This document shows positions 18,111-28,862 of a DNA stretch of 64,000 nucleotides, piece by piece. The notes under the pieces are model-generated. The model was not told the origin of the DNA, made no database searches, and saw only the letters and a list, made by a program, of their open reading frames with translations. Each line of letters opens with the position of its first letter. The first letter of the stretch is position 1. This DNA comes from Shewanella mangrovi (GTDB lineage: Bacteria > Pseudomonadota > Gammaproteobacteria > Enterobacterales > Shewanellaceae), in the NCBI RefSeq assembly GCF_000753795.1, contig NZ_JPEO01000003.1, forward strand, positions 456,346 through 520,345, given 5' to 3'. Both the position numbers and the translations under genes were made by a program.

Positions 18111-19100
18111 TTAGTCTTCACCATAACCTAGGCTGCGCAGTGCGCGTTCGTCGTCGGCCCAGCCCGATTTAACTTTGACCCAGACTTCCAAGAACACCTT
18201 GTTATCGAAAAGCTTTTCCATGTCCATACGTGCTTCAGTGGCGATGGTGCGAATACGTTCGCCCTTCTTACCAATCACCATCCGCTTTTGGCCATCGCGC
18301 TCTACCAAAATCAAGGCGTTGATTTGATAAACACCGTTTTCCATCATTTTGAACTGTTCAATTTCGACGGTGGCATCATATGGCAATTCGTCCCCCAGAA
18401 AACGCATCAACTTTTCGCGCACAATTTCTGACGCCATAAAGCGCTGCGAACGATCGGTAATGTAATCCTCAGGGAAAAAGTGCACACTTTCAGGCAGACA
18501 GGCTTTCGCCATATCAAGCAAGCGATCAACATTAGTACCGTTTTTGGCAGAAATCGGCACAATGTCATCAAAGGCAAACTTCTGCTGCAGCGTTTCCAGA
18601 TGTGGGAATAGCGCTTCTTTATCTTTAATAAAGTCGACTTTATTCACCGCCAGAACAGTTTTACGTTCGCCAGCGCCACGACGTAACTTGTTCAGCACCA
18701 TCTCGTCATCGGCAGTCCACGCCAAACCATCCACCACGAAAATCACCATACAGACGTCGGCAATCGAACTGGCCGCGGCACGGTTCATCAGGCGGTTAAT
18801 GGCCCGCTTTTCTTCCATGTGTAAGCCTGGAGTATCAATAAACACAATCTGTGAATCACCCTCGGTATGGATCCCCATAATGCGGTGACGCGTAGTTTGC
18901 GGCTTACGTGAAGTGATGCTGACCTTTTGCCCTAACAGGCGATTCAACAAGGTGGATTTGCCGACGTTTGGACGCCCCACAATCGCGACCATGCCACAGT
19001 AGGTGACATCGTATTGTGAGTTTTCGTCGTTCTGGTTCAGACTGGCCAGCAAATCATCTAATGACGGTTCGTTTTCTGGCACTTCTGGGGTTTTGCTCAT
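18111..19100 (-). CDS. era: GTPase Era
   Basis: Essential GTPase that binds the 16S rRNA 3' end and couples ribosome maturation to growth. The 329-residue protein has G1 [13 protein letters not shown], the switch segment [10 protein letters not shown]3 DTPG, G4 NKVD and G5 SAKNG. A C-terminal KH domain carries [18 protein letters not shown]. Its first 30 or so residues are an acidic extension absent from the shorter E. coli protein. It overlaps rnc by four bases. Confidence 0.97.
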   Translation of the reverse strand: MSKTPEVPENEPSLDDLLASLNQNDENSQYDVTYCGMVAIVGRPNVGKSTLLNRLLGQKVSITSRKPQTTRHRIMGIHTEGDSQIVFIDTPGLHMEEKRAINRLMNRAAASSIADVCMVIFVVDGLAWTADDEMVLNKLRRGAGERKTVLAVNKVDFIKDKEALFPHLETLQQKFAFDDIVPISAKNGTNVDRLLDMAKACLPESVHFFPEDYITDRSQRFMASEIVREKLMRFLGDELPYDATVEIEQFKMMENGVYQINALILVERDGQKRMVIGKKGERIRTIATEARMDMEKLFDNKVFLEVWVKVKSGWADDERALRSLGYGED

Positions 19101-19777
19101 TTTTTCAGTAACTCCAGCGCTTGCGCGGCGGCTTGTTGTTCAGCTTTACGGCGAGAACTGCCCTCGCCGATAACCGCTTCATCCAGGTCAAGTACACGGC
19201 ACTCCACCTTAAAGCGTTGATTGTGGGCTTCCCCTTCCACTAACACCACTTCATACTCTGGCAACGGCTTTTTATCGCCCTGCAAAAATTCCTGAAGTTG
19301 GGTTTTGGCGTCTTTTTGATTAACGCCCGGCTTAATCTCTTTCAGTCGCTGTTCGTACCACCCAAGCAATAGGCCGCGAACGTTCTCTAACTCACTATCA
19401 AGATAGATGGCACCAATAATCGCTTCCACCGCATCGGCTAAAATCGACTCTCGACGAAAACCACCACTTTTGAGCTCACCAGGGCCAAGCGTTAGGTAAT
19501 CACCTAACTTAAACTCTTTCGCTATCTTTGCCAGTGTATCACCACGGACAAGACTGGCGCGCATACGACTTAAATCACCTTCAGTTGCCTTGGGAAACTG
19601 ATGGTAGAGCGCATCAGAGATGATGATTGACAGAATCGAATCACCAAGAAACTCCAAACGCTCATTATGGGTGTTTGCGGCGCTACGATGCGTCAGCGCC
19701 TGCAACAGCAATGATTCATCGTTAAAACTATAACCTAACGTACGGCACAAACGACCGATGTTTTTAATCGGTTCCAT
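19097..19777 (-). CDS. rnc: Ribonuclease III
   Basis: Double-strand-specific RNase for rRNA and mRNA processing. The 226-residue protein has the signature [12 protein letters not shown], the second acidic motif [10 protein letters not shown] and a C-terminal dsRNA-binding domain ([27 protein letters not shown]). The ATG at 19777 overlaps the lepB stop by one base (TAATG) and has GGAG upstream; extending to 19825 would add 16 residues unlike the family. Order lepB-rnc-era-recO is standard. Confidence 0.96.
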   Translation of the reverse strand: MEPIKNIGRLCRTLGYSFNDESLLLQALTHRSAANTHNERLEFLGDSILSIIISDALYHQFPKATEGDLSRMRASLVRGDTLAKIAKEFKLGDYLTLGPGELKSGGFRRESILADAVEAIIGAIYLDSELENVRGLLLGWYEQRLKEIKPGVNQKDAKTQLQEFLQGDKKPLPEYEVVLVEGEAHNQRFKVECRVLDLDEAVIGEGSSRRKAEQQAAAQALELLKK

Positions 19778-20694
19778 TACTCCAAACCACCTATTCGGTT
19801 GAATCTCACACCACTTGGTACCCAATGCGGCAAGAAATCATCCGGTTTACGATTAAATTCAAAACTCATCCAAATACACACTGCGCGACCAACGAGATTA
19901 TCTTCTGGAACAAAGCCCCAGAAACGACTATCCGTGCTGTTATCTCGGTTATCACCCATGGCGAAATACATACCTTCTGGTACCAGATATTCACCTTCGG
20001 CAGTACCCGGCTGTTGGTAATAGTAGGCTGTTGGCTCGGGACGCGCAGGGTTAATCAAGATATCGTGTGATACCTCGCCCAACTTTTCGTGATAACGCAA
20101 CAACGGAATACCATCTTGCAGGAAGTCGCCACGACTGACTTCAGTATGACTAACCAATTGAGGTTGTGGACAAGGAGATTGACCTTCTTTACATGCTTGT
20201 TGAATATACAACTGCTTGTTGTGATAGATAATTTTGTCGCCCGGCAAGCCTACGACACGCTTGATATAGTCAATCGACGGATCTAGCGGATACTTAAAGA
20301 CAAAGATGTCACCGCGCTTGGGTTCTCCCGTTGCCACTAACTTAGTGCGCCATACAGGATCTTTAATGCCGTATGCAAACTTCTCAACCAGAATAAAATC
20401 GCCCACCAGCAAGGTTGGCATCATTGAGCCTGAAGGAATTTGGAACGGCTCCCATAAAAATGAGCGCAGAATGGTCACAAACGCGATAACCGGGAACACC
20501 GATTTAGCGGTTTCCACAAATCCAGGCTCACGCAGAATTTGTGCTTTGTTTTCGTCAGACAGTCCGGTCGTCTGGGCTTCAGCCGCACTTAAACGTGCGC
20601 GGCGCTTAGGTGCCCATAACCACGCGTCAAATGCCCAGATAACGCCGGTGAGAAGGGTCACTATGACCAAAAAAATCGAAAAATAGGCTGCCAT
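19777..20694 (-). CDS. lepB: Signal peptidase I LepB
   Basis: Cleaves signal peptides of exported proteins at the periplasmic face of the inner membrane. The 305-residue protein has two N-terminal membrane segments, the catalytic Ser in [14 protein letters not shown] and Lys in [14 protein letters not shown], and the late box [15 protein letters not shown]. The ATG at 20694 has GGAGA upstream. Translation is coupled to rnc by the overlapping stop/start. Confidence 0.97.
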   Translation of the reverse strand: MAAYFSIFLVIVTLLTGVIWAFDAWLWAPKRRARLSAAEAQTTGLSDENKAQILREPGFVETAKSVFPVIAFVTILRSFLWEPFQIPSGSMMPTLLVGDFILVEKFAYGIKDPVWRTKLVATGEPKRGDIFVFKYPLDPSIDYIKRVVGLPGDKIIYHNKQLYIQQACKEGQSPCPQPQLVSHTEVSRGDFLQDGIPLLRYHEKLGEVSHDILINPARPEPTAYYYQQPGTAEGEYLVPEGMYFAMGDNRDNSTDSRFWGFVPEDNLVGRAVCIWMSFEFNRKPDDFLPHWVPSGVRFNRIGGLE

Positions 20695-20789
20695 GGATTA
20701 AGTAGTCTCCTGCCTTAACTTAATTGCTTGGCTTTTCATCAACTTTGGTTAATCTACCCGCTTACCCACCACGAGATACACTAACCAAA

Positions 20790-20809
20790 GCGCCGCAATT
20801 TAGCGGCGC
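20790..20809 (-). terminator. Hairpin between lepA and lepB
   Basis: Stem GCGCCGC / GCGGCGC with loop AATTTA. On the minus strand only TTTGGTT follows, so it may be a weak terminator or a processing or stabilising hairpin. Confidence 0.45.
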
Positions 20810-20838
20810 AATGAAAAGGCGAATTGATGAGTGAAGTG

Positions 20839-22629
20839 TTACTCGTTCAACTTGAGCACCGCAAGGAAGGCTTCCTGCGGAACTTCGACATTGCCGAGTT
20901 GCTTCATCCGTTTTTTACCTTCTTTCTGCTTCTGCAACAGTTTCTTCTTACGTGATACGTCACCACCATAACACTTAGCGGTTACGTCTTTACGTAAAGC
21001 TTTTACCGTTGAGCGTGCCACAACTTGGCTACCAATCGCGGCCTGAATGGCAATATCAAACATCTGTCGCGGGATCAGTTCTTTCATCTTATCGACGAGC
21101 GCTAAACCACGATGGCGTACGTTATCACGGTGCAAAATCATCGCCAGCGCATCAACGCGGTCGCCGTTAATCAACACGTCTAACCGCACCATGTCAGCAG
21201 CTTGGAAGTAAACAAAGTTGTACTCCAATGATGCATAGCCACGGCTGGTAGATTTGAGACGGTCAAAGAAGTCCATCACCACTTCAGCTGCAGGAATATG
21301 GTAAGTCAGCGCCACTTGGTTGCCGTGATACACCATATTCTTTTGTACGCCACGCTTTTCCACACACAAAGTGATCACGTTACCCAAGTAATCCTTAGGT
21401 ACCAAAATGTTAGCTTCAACAATCGGCTCACGGATCTCTTCAACGTTACTCAGCGGCGGCAACTCAGAAGGGTTATCAACATAGACCACATCGCCATTGG
21501 TGAGTTCAACTTCGTACTCTACGGTTGGTGCAGTAGTGATCAAATCCAGATCATATTCGCGCTCTAAACGCTCTTGAATGATCTCCATGTGCAGCAAACC
21601 GAGGTAGCCGATACGGAAACCAAAGCCCAGTGCCGACGATGTTTCTGGCTCAAACTGCAATGATGCATCGTTCAGGCTCAGCTTGTTCAATGCGTCGCGG
21701 AAGCTTTCATAATCATCGGTGCTGATGGTAAATACACCTGCGTAAACCTGTGGTTTCACTTTCTTAAAACCGGGCAAAGGTTTATCAGCACCGTTTTTAG
21801 CGAGGGTTAAGGTATCGCCCACTGGCGCACCGTGGATCTCTTTAATACCTGCGATAACAAACCCTACTTCACCGGTTTTCAGCTCAGCTTTATCAGTTTG
21901 TTTTGGCGTAAAGATACCGACGCGGTCCGCGGTATGCGTTTGCCCGGTAGACATCACTTTAAACTTGTCGCCTTTGCGCAGCACACCGTTCTTAATCCGC
22001 ACCAGCGACACAACGCCAAGGTAAGCATCAAACCAAGAATCAATGATCAGTGCTTGCAACGGTGCATCCGGGTCACCCTCTGGGGGCGGAATTTGTGCCA
22101 CAATGGTTTCCAGCACCTGATCAACGCCTAGCCCAGTTTTCGCGGAACAACGCACCGCATCTTTGGCTTCAATGCCGACGATATCTTCGATTTCAGCAAT
22201 AACGCGCTCAGGTTCAGCTTGTGGCAGGTCAATCTTGTTCAGTACCGGCACCACGTCCATATCCATATCAAGCGCGGTGTAGCAGTTTGCCAACGTTTGC
22301 GCTTCCACGCCTTGTCCAGCGTCGACCACCAACAGCGCACCTTCACACGCGGCCAACGAACGTGATACTTCGTAAGAGAAGTCAACGTGTCCCGGTGTAT
22401 CAATAAAGTTCAGCTGATAAGTTTCACCATTATTCGCTTTATAATCCAAGGTGACGCTCTGCGCCTTAATGGTGATACCGCGTTCACGCTCTAGATCCAT
22501 AGAGTCAAGCACTTGAGCGGCCATTTCACGGTCAGTCAATCCACCACAAACTTGGATGAGTCGATCTGACAAGGTCGACTTGCCATGGTCGATGTGGGCA
22601 ATAATTGAGAAGTTTCTAATATTTTTCAT
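20839..22629 (-). CDS. lepA: Elongation factor 4 (LepA)
   Basis: Ribosome-binding translational GTPase associated with back-translocation and initiation effects. The 596-residue protein starts [20 protein letters not shown] and has [36 protein letters not shown] and the LepA-specific C-terminal domain ending in a Lys-rich stretch ([12 protein letters not shown]). The ATG at 22629 is the family start; an in-frame TTG at 22644 would add five residues. Lies between rseC and lepB. Confidence 0.97.
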   Translation of the reverse strand: MKNIRNFSIIAHIDHGKSTLSDRLIQVCGGLTDREMAAQVLDSMDLERERGITIKAQSVTLDYKANNGETYQLNFIDTPGHVDFSYEVSRSLAACEGALLVVDAGQGVEAQTLANCYTALDMDMDVVPVLNKIDLPQAEPERVIAEIEDIVGIEAKDAVRCSAKTGLGVDQVLETIVAQIPPPEGDPDAPLQALIIDSWFDAYLGVVSLVRIKNGVLRKGDKFKVMSTGQTHTADRVGIFTPKQTDKAELKTGEVGFVIAGIKEIHGAPVGDTLTLAKNGADKPLPGFKKVKPQVYAGVFTISTDDYESFRDALNKLSLNDASLQFEPETSSALGFGFRIGYLGLLHMEIIQERLEREYDLDLITTAPTVEYEVELTNGDVVYVDNPSELPPLSNVEEIREPIVEANILVPKDYLGNVITLCVEKRGVQKNMVYHGNQVALTYHIPAAEVVMDFFDRLKSTSRGYASLEYNFVYFQAADMVRLDVLINGDRVDALAMILHRDNVRHRGLALVDKMKELIPRQMFDIAIQAAIGSQVVARSTVKALRKDVTAKCYGGDVSRKKKLLQKQKEGKKRMKQLGNVEVPQEAFLAVLKLNE

Positions 22630-22744
22630 TATGCTGCTGGACAAAACTCTAATCAGACAGAAATTCTAAAAGTGCGAAATTGTACCTGATCGGCGCATTA
22701 ATACCAATCAGATTAGATGAGATGCGAGAAAACTGCGAAGTGTT

Positions 22745-23224
22745 CTAGGAGTGGCAATTTTGACCTTCGGCCGCTATAGCAGCACCAAGATTCGCCAAAA
22801 TAACCGGCTGGGCAGAATGTTCCATTTTAGTGGCACGGAATTTACCATAACGCCAAGCGGCTAATGCTACCAATACCGCAAAAACAGCGCTGCTGGCATC
22901 AAGGTTAATATCCAGCGTGGTTCCTATGGCACTGCCTAGCACTCCGCCGACAAATAAGCCCATAAGCGGCAACAAATAAACTAAAGCAGCTGCTTTTAGA
23001 ATGACGCTTTCAGGCAATCCCAAACGCAGCAGTGTTCCAGGCGCATATTGTTCAGCGGCGGGTAACGAGAACTGCTGCACTTTGGGATTAAAAGCTTTGG
23101 AAATCGCAGAAGTGCCACAAGATTCACTTTGCGAGCAGTGGCTACAGGCACTTTTCATCTGTACTTCAACCCTGACCCATCCGTCAGCATCAGTACTTAT
23201 GACCTTCCCCACTTGCTCCATCAT
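22745..23224 (-). CDS. rseC: SoxR-reducing / sigma-E accessory protein RseC
   Basis: Inner-membrane protein of the rpoE operon; in E. coli it modulates sigma-E activity slightly and takes part in SoxR reduction. The 159-residue protein has a cytoplasmic Cys cluster CSHCSQSESCGTS near residue 30, then two hydrophobic segments (AAALVYLLPLMGLFVGGVLG; AVFAVLVALAAW). It starts ten bases after rseB; GAGG precedes the start. Confidence 0.92.
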   Translation of the reverse strand: MMEQVGKVISTDADGWVRVEVQMKSACSHCSQSESCGTSAISKAFNPKVQQFSLPAAEQYAPGTLLRLGLPESVILKAAALVYLLPLMGLFVGGVLGSAIGTTLDINLDASSAVFAVLVALAAWRYGKFRATKMEHSAQPVILANLGAAIAAEGQNCHS

Positions 23225-23234
23225 GCTCTTAACC

Positions 23235-24170
23235 TCACTGCAATCTTATGCTGTCGGCAATACGCACCAACGTTGCTTTAGGTACCTTACCAATCGCCAC
23301 GACTTCGTATTGATTACCGACTTGCTTAGTTGCCATCGCGATACCGTCACGGGTAATCAGCTCTTCTGGCAACGAAGTATCACCAATACGTGCCACATAT
23401 ACCGAGATATTACTCACGCCATCAGTCAAGGCAACATATTCCACCGCTTCTTTGCTGTTAAATAACCGGTGCGAATCGCGCACAATAACCTTAAAGCCTG
23501 CGGGCAACCATTCAAATTGCCAGTTTTGACCATCTTCGCGTTCTGATGGGCTCATTGCGGCTGGCCAAGTCTGCTTGTAGGCGTCTTCCAGTAAAGAAGG
23601 CGTTTCATCAGCCTCAAACAGTTCAATCACCATCAGTTGTTCAAGTAACTTGTTGTCTTGGGTAATGATGTCGTAACGCAGTGGCAGATAAGTATCCATA
23701 TCAATCCACAACACCACGGCAAATCGATACTCATCTTTTGGCATCAGTCGAACCATCTGGCCGACACGTCCCGCCATACGTGAACGTCCGCCGAGCACAA
23801 ACTGATAACCGGCAGCTAATTCGGTGGTATCACCAGCGAACGCTTCGGGCAGAATGCCCGGAATACGCTCGGCATGAATACTATATACCTGCTGCTCGTG
23901 CTCAAGATAAGTTACGGTATCGCCAACACGCACCGCATTGCGCTTTAAGCCATTGAGATGCTCTAAAAACGCGACTTCAGTGTTATTAACAACACCGTGC
24001 ATATAGATGATTGGGCGAATTTGGTCGGCTTCGAGTTCAATGATTGAGGCTTTGAACTGTTTTTGATGCAAAGCTTGGCTCATATGTTCAAGCCAAGCTT
24101 CAGCAGAAAGTTGCTCCTGCGCGAAGACAGGAGCAACGAAGGCTATAAGTAGCAGGATAACAGCGCGCAA
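23235..24170 (-). CDS. rseB: Sigma-E factor regulatory protein RseB
   Basis: Periplasmic protein that binds RseA and shields it from DegS cleavage until lipoprotein or LPS signals displace it. The start is most likely the TTG at 24170: AAGGA lies upstream and translation gives a clean signal peptide, M-RAVILLLIAFVAPVFA, cleaved before QEQ. That is 311 residues, with a MucB/RseB N-terminal domain and a C-terminal domain ending VPKATLVRIADSI. An upstream frame start at 24239 would overlap rseA by 59 bases and spoil the signal peptide. Confidence 0.9.
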   Translation of the reverse strand: MRAVILLLIAFVAPVFAQEQLSAEAWLEHMSQALHQKQFKASIIELEADQIRPIIYMHGVVNNTEVAFLEHLNGLKRNAVRVGDTVTYLEHEQQVYSIHAERIPGILPEAFAGDTTELAAGYQFVLGGRSRMAGRVGQMVRLMPKDEYRFAVVLWIDMDTYLPLRYDIITQDNKLLEQLMVIELFEADETPSLLEDAYKQTWPAAMSPSEREDGQNWQFEWLPAGFKVIVRDSHRLFNSKEAVEYVALTDGVSNISVYVARIGDTSLPEELITRDGIAMATKQVGNQYEVVAIGKVPKATLVRIADSIRLQ

Positions 24171-24180
24171 AAATAATTCC

Positions 24181-24795
24181 TTAACGGTTTGCCGAAGCTG
24201 GAGTTTCCTCTTTATTGCTATCCACAACGGCAGCTGCATTCAATCTTTGCTGTAACAAATGATCTTGCAGATAGCTGTTAATACGCTGACTTTGTTCACG
24301 TAACTGTTCGTTAGTGTAACCTTGCTGTGGCGCTGCAGGCCCTTGATAGCTAACAGGCGAAGCACTGCCAATTAGAGGGCGAGTCACCAAAGTAGGTACA
24401 CCATTATCTGGCGCGGCTTGATCTTGATTCATGCTTTGCACGCCAACGATTGCCATCATGGCCACAGTTGCTGCAATCGCATATTGACCAAACTGCTTGT
24501 AAAACGGTACAACCCTAACGGTATCTCCCGCTACTGTTGCCGCTGGTGCAATTTCAACTTCAGTTTCTGTCACAGGCGCGATGATTGTTGGCTCTTGTTC
24601 AATGGCGTCAGCAATTCGGGCTGCGAGATCCAAATTTAGGGTCTGCGGCAATTCGCCTCTCATTGCGTCACCAATCATGTGATAGCGGCGCCACTTTTCA
24701 TGAGAAGTTTTGTCGCTAGCAAGCTCAGCAACGGCTTGTGAATCGGTTTCACCATCCACTGCTGCAGAGACCCACTCTTGACCAAATTTTTCCAT
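24181..24795 (-). CDS. rseA: Anti-sigma-E factor RseA
   Basis: Single-span inner-membrane anti-sigma factor that holds RpoE until proteolysis by DegS and RseP. The 204-residue protein has the cytoplasmic sigma-binding N-terminus (VSAAVDGE; HEKWRRYHMIGDAMRGELP), a membrane span near QYAIAATVAMMAIVGVQ and a Gln-rich periplasmic part. It lies 28 bases after rpoE. Confidence 0.93.
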   Translation of the reverse strand: MEKFGQEWVSAAVDGETDSQAVAELASDKTSHEKWRRYHMIGDAMRGELPQTLNLDLAARIADAIEQEPTIIAPVTETEVEIAPAATVAGDTVRVVPFYKQFGQYAIAATVAMMAIVGVQSMNQDQAAPDNGVPTLVTRPLIGSASPVSYQGPAAPQQGYTNEQLREQSQRINSYLQDHLLQQRLNAAAVVDSNKEETPASANR

Positions 24796-24823
24796 TACTT
24801 AACTCACCTGTTTAGATTGATGG

Positions 24824-25402
24824 TTATCGCTCCAGCAACGGCTGAAGCTTTTTGTCGATGGCTTCACGTGCCCGGAAAATACGCGAACGTACGGTTCCCA
24901 CAGGGCACTCCATCACATTGGCAATTTCTTCGTAGCTCATACCATCTAACTCTCGCAAAGAAATCGCCATTTTTAACTCTTCCGGCAGAGACTCTAAGGT
25001 ATCGAACACCACTTGCTTAATTTCGTCCGACAACATTAGCCGCTCAGGAGATGCAAACTCCTTCAACGCATCACTACCATCGTAATACTCAGCTTCTTCT
25101 GCATCGACATCGTTACTTGGCGCTCGACGCCCTTGCGATACCAGATGATTTTTAGCTGTGTTTACTGCAATTCTGTACAACCAAGTATAAAACGCACTTT
25201 CACCGCGAAAGTTGGGCAATGCTCGGTAAGCTTTAATAAAGGCTTCCTGTGCCACATCTGCTACATCCGCTTGGTTACGAACATAGCGCGATATTAAATT
25301 GATTACCTTGCTTTGGTATTTCTGTACCAGCAGGTTAAATGCATTTTTATCGCCGCGTTGAACGCGTTCAACCAGTTGTTGATCACTTATCTGTCCACTC
25401 AT
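24824..25402 (-). CDS. rpoE: RNA polymerase sigma factor RpoE (sigma-E)
   Basis: Extracytoplasmic stress sigma factor for envelope genes. The 192-residue protein has region 2 (LLVQKYQSKVINLISRYV; DVAQEAFIKAYRALPNFRGE; FYTWLYRIAVNTAKNHL) and region 4 (SLRELDGMSYEEIANVMEC; GTVRSRIFRAREAI). It heads rpoE-rseA-rseB-rseC and is preceded by a promoter resembling its own recognition sequence. Confidence 0.97.
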   Translation of the reverse strand: MSGQISDQQLVERVQRGDKNAFNLLVQKYQSKVINLISRYVRNQADVADVAQEAFIKAYRALPNFRGESAFYTWLYRIAVNTAKNHLVSQGRRAPSNDVDAEEAEYYDGSDALKEFASPERLMLSDEIKQVVFDTLESLPEELKMAISLRELDGMSYEEIANVMECPVGTVRSRIFRAREAIDKKLQPLLER

Positions 25403-25466
25403 TCGAGCCGACTTCTCCCAAATCTAAAATGCTGATTTCTCAGTCGCTCGAATTACATTCACGTAT

Positions 25467-25493
25467 GTAGACCAGCGCCTTTCTAAAAAGTTC
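25467..25493 (-). promoter_or_regulatory. Sigma-E-type autoregulatory promoter of rpoE
   Basis: On the minus strand GAACTT (25488-25493) is followed after 16 bases by TCTAC (25467-25471). The -35 is perfect and spacing matches sigma-E promoters such as E. coli rpoE; the -10 departs by one or two bases from TCTGA/TCTAA. Gives a leader of about 60 bases. Confidence 0.7.
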
Positions 25494-25602
25494 TTAATGA
25501 TCTTTTAATTTTTTGAAATCTGTTTTCAAAAACAAAAGAGTTACCCATGAACTCTGTGTTGGTATAGGATTAACGCACCATCTAAACCAAGCATAATACC
25601 CC

Positions 25603-27213
25603 ATGAAACAAGCAGTTGAACACCTCACAGACGTGCTGATTATTGGCAGTGGCGCCGCCGGTCTGACACTTGCGCTGCATCTCGCACAGCATTGTAAAGT
25701 CTCAGTATTATCAAAGGGTCCCCTTAATGAAGGTTCAACCTATTACGCCCAAGGCGGTATTGCTTCGGTATTTGACGCCGAGGATACCATAGAATCTCAT
25801 GTTGCTGACACTTTGGTCGCCGGCGCTGGGTTATGTGATGAAGCTGCAGTGACCTTTACGGCTGAAAAGGCCAAGGCGGCTATGAAGTGGCTAATCGAAT
25901 GTGGCGTGGCCTTTGATAAAGATGAATTACCCGATGGCAGCATTGATGAGTCACATTATCATCTCACTCGCGAAGGTGGTCACAGCCATCGCCGAATTCT
26001 GCATGCAGCAGATGCAACAGGTAAGGAAGTACAAACTACACTGCAACAATTGGCCAAAGAACATCCTAATATTACCGTCCTGGAACGCTATAATGCGGTG
26101 GATTTAATTACCACGCGGAAGTTGGGACATTCAGGAAACCGCGTATTAGGCGCCTATGTGTGGAACCGCGCCCAAGAATGCGTTGAAACCATTAAAGCGC
26201 GTTTCGTTGCGTTATCTACCGGCGGTTCATCTAAGGTTTATCAATATACGTCCAATCCCGATGTATCTTCAGGTGATGGTATTGCAATGGCTTGGCGCGC
26301 AGGCTGTCGTGTCGCCAATATGGAATTTAACCAGTTTCATCCCACCTGTTTATATCATGCAGAGGCGCGTAACTTTTTGCTGACAGAGGCTTTGCGTGGT
26401 GAAGGTGCCTATTTGCTGCGACCTGACGGCACACGGTTTATGCCTGAATATGATGAACGGGCAGAACTGGCGCCGCGGGATATCGTCGCTCGCGCGATTG
26501 ACCATCAGATGAAAAAGCTCGGTGCCGACTGTGTGTATCTCGATATCTCTCATAAAGACAGCGAGTTCATTAAAAAGCACTTCCCTACTATCTACCGTCG
26601 TTGCTTAGATTTGGGGATTGATATTACCCGACAACCTATTCCGGTAGTTCCTGCCGCGCATTATACCTGCGGTGGCGTGATGACCGATTTGCATGGTCAA
26701 ACGGACCTTAACGGCCTCTACGCCATTGGCGAAACCGCTTACACCGGACTGCATGGCGCTAATCGGTTAGCCAGTAATTCACTGCTTGAATGCCTAGTGT
26801 TTGCTCGCGCAGCCGCCGAAGATATCGAAAGCCAACTGTCGAAAAAAGCACAAGAAGCGACCATTCCTGCGTGGGATGAGAGCAAAGTATCTAACTCAGA
26901 TGAAGAAGTCGTGATTGCCCACAACTGGCATGAACTGCGTCTGTTTATGTGGGACTACGTCGGCATTGTGCGTTCCAACAAACGCCTTGAGCGCGCGCTG
27001 CGTCGCGTAACAATGCTGCAGCAGGAAATTGATGAGTATTACAGTAATTTCCGCGTAAGTAACAACTTACTTGAACTGCGTAATCTGGTGCAGGTCTCAG
27101 AACTGATTATTCGCTGCGCGATGCAACGTAAAGAAAGTCGCGGCTTACACTACAACATCGATTATCCGAATAAACAGGACAACCCTAAACCCTCAATTCT
27201 GCAACCAGATTAA
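25603..27213 (+). CDS. nadB: L-aspartate oxidase NadB
   Basis: FAD enzyme oxidising L-aspartate to iminoaspartate, first step of de novo NAD synthesis. The 536-residue protein has the FAD dinucleotide motif [29 protein letters not shown], the flavoprotein segment [23 protein letters not shown] and [12 protein letters not shown], and [17 protein letters not shown] near the end. Divergent from rpoE, as in E. coli. No nadA is in the window. Confidence 0.96.
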   Translation: MKQAVEHLTDVLIIGSGAAGLTLALHLAQHCKVSVLSKGPLNEGSTYYAQGGIASVFDAEDTIESHVADTLVAGAGLCDEAAVTFTAEKAKAAMKWLIECGVAFDKDELPDGSIDESHYHLTREGGHSHRRILHAADATGKEVQTTLQQLAKEHPNITVLERYNAVDLITTRKLGHSGNRVLGAYVWNRAQECVETIKARFVALSTGGSSKVYQYTSNPDVSSGDGIAMAWRAGCRVANMEFNQFHPTCLYHAEARNFLLTEALRGEGAYLLRPDGTRFMPEYDERAELAPRDIVARAIDHQMKKLGADCVYLDISHKDSEFIKKHFPTIYRRCLDLGIDITRQPIPVVPAAHYTCGGVMTDLHGQTDLNGLYAIGETAYTGLHGANRLASNSLLECLVFARAAAEDIESQLSKKAQEATIPAWDESKVSNSDEEVVIAHNWHELRLFMWDYVGIVRSNKRLERALRRVTMLQQEIDEYYSNFRVSNNLLELRNLVQVSELIIRCAMQRKESRGLHYNIDYPNKQDNPKPSILQPD

Positions 27214-27223
27214 GCATGAGCAC

Positions 27224-27637
27224 TTAAGGTTGTGGACGCCGATGGAGTAACAAGCGGCATAGGTGACGATAATCGTCGCCATGAAACATGTCGACAAACA
27301 ACAGCACGGGTAATTGCCGCCCGTGCTGTTCCATGAAAAATATCACCAACCAAGGCGATACCCAGATTTTCTCGCCCACTTGAAATCGCTGTTCATCAGG
27401 TTGTAAACCACAACCATATTCGTCTAATGAAAACTCAAAATGCCAGTGCCGTAAACGCCAGTATTTCCAAGCTAGCGCCAATACTGTCACGGCAAATGAA
27501 GTGTATTTAATGGGATAAAAAAGCGGGGATTGAATTTCGGGCCAGCAGTTAAAAGTACTCAACAAGGCAAGCGCCAGCAGCAGAAAACTTAACTGCTGGC
27601 ATAGAGAGCTACGTAGCTGAAAGCTATGGCGCTGCAC
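27224..27637 (-). CDS. ygfX: YgfX-family membrane protein (CptA), SdhE partner gene
   Basis: A 137-residue protein with two N-terminal membrane segments (LSFLLLALALLSTF; YTSFAVTVLALAWKYW) and a soluble C-terminal half containing FSLDEYGCGLQ, VSPWLVIFF and a terminal RHLCRLLLHRR. Layout and position after sdhE match YgfX (DUF1434), described in E. coli as a toxin-like partner of SdhE/CptB acting on cytoskeletal proteins. It starts with GTG at 27637 and overlaps sdhE by 14 bases. Sequence similarity is modest; the neighbour is the main support. Confidence 0.78.
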   Translation of the reverse strand: MQRHSFQLRSSLCQQLSFLLLALALLSTFNCWPEIQSPLFYPIKYTSFAVTVLALAWKYWRLRHWHFEFSLDEYGCGLQPDEQRFQVGEKIWVSPWLVIFFMEQHGRQLPVLLFVDMFHGDDYRHLCRLLLHRRPQP

Positions 27638-27875
27638 GTCCGCGAACTCGCACGACCATTTCGGCTAGTTCTGCATCTGGACACTGTTGGTGTCCCATAA
27701 ACCAAGCAAAAAGTTCAGGATCTTCACATTCAAGCAAACGTACAAATGTTGCTTGGTCAGCTTCCGATAAGGCTTGATAGTGATTTTCAACAAAAGGCTG
27801 GAATAACACATCCAGTTCCAACATACCGCGACGGCAAGCCCATCTCACGCGGGCAAAACTCATCTGTTCCGTCAT
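27624..27875 (-). CDS. sdhE: FAD assembly factor SdhE (YgfY/CptB)
   Basis: Small cytoplasmic protein that promotes covalent flavinylation of SdhA and FrdA. The 83-residue protein has the hallmark VRWACRRGMLELDVLFQPF (with RGM.E) and LLECEDPELFAWFMGHQQCP. The ATG at 27875 has GGAG seven bases upstream. Overlap with ygfX indicates coupled translation. Confidence 0.92.
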   Translation of the reverse strand: MTEQMSFARVRWACRRGMLELDVLFQPFVENHYQALSEADQATFVRLLECEDPELFAWFMGHQQCPDAELAEMVVRVRGRAAP

Positions 27876-27949
27876 TGAACAACTCCAGTGGTTTTAATGC
27901 TGGGCTAAGTTTACTCGCTGACGCAGGCACTGTCGATTAACCCAAAGTT

Positions 27950-28849
27950 TCAAATGGGTGAATCCATGCCGGAAAATAGCGGCTCAAAATCACTATTGAG
28001 CAACATCTTAACCGCTGGGTGCTGGATCATGCGCTCGGCAAAAATAAGGTGGTACTCTTCACGCACATCTTTTGTGGTACCGAGTAAGTGCATGCCACGG
28101 GCAATAATGTCTTGAATATAAATCGCCGGCGCAACAAAAATACCGCGCCCCACATAACCGAACTCACGCATCATCGCGGCATCATCGAATTCTCCCGCAA
28201 TAGTAACGGACAGATCCAATTCGCCAAACCATTGATATAACTGCTGCCCCAACGAAGACATTTTGCTCGGTAATAATAAGGGCGCTTGCGTTAAGCAAGC
28301 AGGGAAAGGTGTCGATAGCGACTGGTGATAAAAAAATGCAACGCCACTTTCGCCCAGTTTTTTCGACAGGATTTCAGTATATTTCAGTGAGTCGCCAGCA
28401 CAGTCGGAGAGGATCACGTCCAGTTTGTGCGCGCGTAAACGCTCCATTAAGCCCTCGTGCGTCGCCTCATAACAGGCAATCTGCATAGTGCCGTCAGCAG
28501 GCATCACTGACATCAACACCTTTCCGGCGAGTGCTTTTGACAATGCATCAGCCACCCCAACTTCAAACAAGACGCTGTTATCTTTGCGGTAGTTAAGAAC
28601 ATCGAGCATTTCATAGGAAAGGGCGAACATCTTGTCAGCATAGCGAAAGACCAGTTCGCCCAGTTCGGTAGGTTCAAGCTTACGGCCACTACGTTTAAAC
28701 ACCGCACCGTTTAAGCGCTCTTCAAATGCACGAATTTGTCCGGTAATGGTTTGTGGCGTTAAACAAAGTGTTTCGGCGGCTTTTGTCACTGAACCCTTTT
28801 TATTGACCATCCAAAAATAATACAGATGGTTATAGTTCAAATGCGACAT
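27950..28849 (-). CDS. nhaR: LysR-type activator NhaR
   Basis: Sodium-responsive activator of nhaA. The 299-residue protein starts MSHLNYNHLYYFWMVNKKGS. It has the winged helix segment VTKAAETLCLTPQTITGQIR and a LysR effector domain. The N-terminal motif LNYNHLYYFW is distinctive for NhaR among LysR proteins. It is downstream of nhaA and the small secreted protein, on the same strand, 13 bases after the latter, so the three likely form one operon with feedback. Confidence 0.92.
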   Translation of the reverse strand: MSHLNYNHLYYFWMVNKKGSVTKAAETLCLTPQTITGQIRAFEERLNGAVFKRSGRKLEPTELGELVFRYADKMFALSYEMLDVLNYRKDNSVLFEVGVADALSKALAGKVLMSVMPADGTMQIACYEATHEGLMERLRAHKLDVILSDCAGDSLKYTEILSKKLGESGVAFFYHQSLSTPFPACLTQAPLLLPSKMSSLGQQLYQWFGELDLSVTIAGEFDDAAMMREFGYVGRGIFVAPAIYIQDIIARGMHLLGTTKDVREEYHLIFAERMIQHPAVKMLLNSDFEPLFSGMDSPI

Positions 28850-28862
28850 GCCGCCTCCTTTG

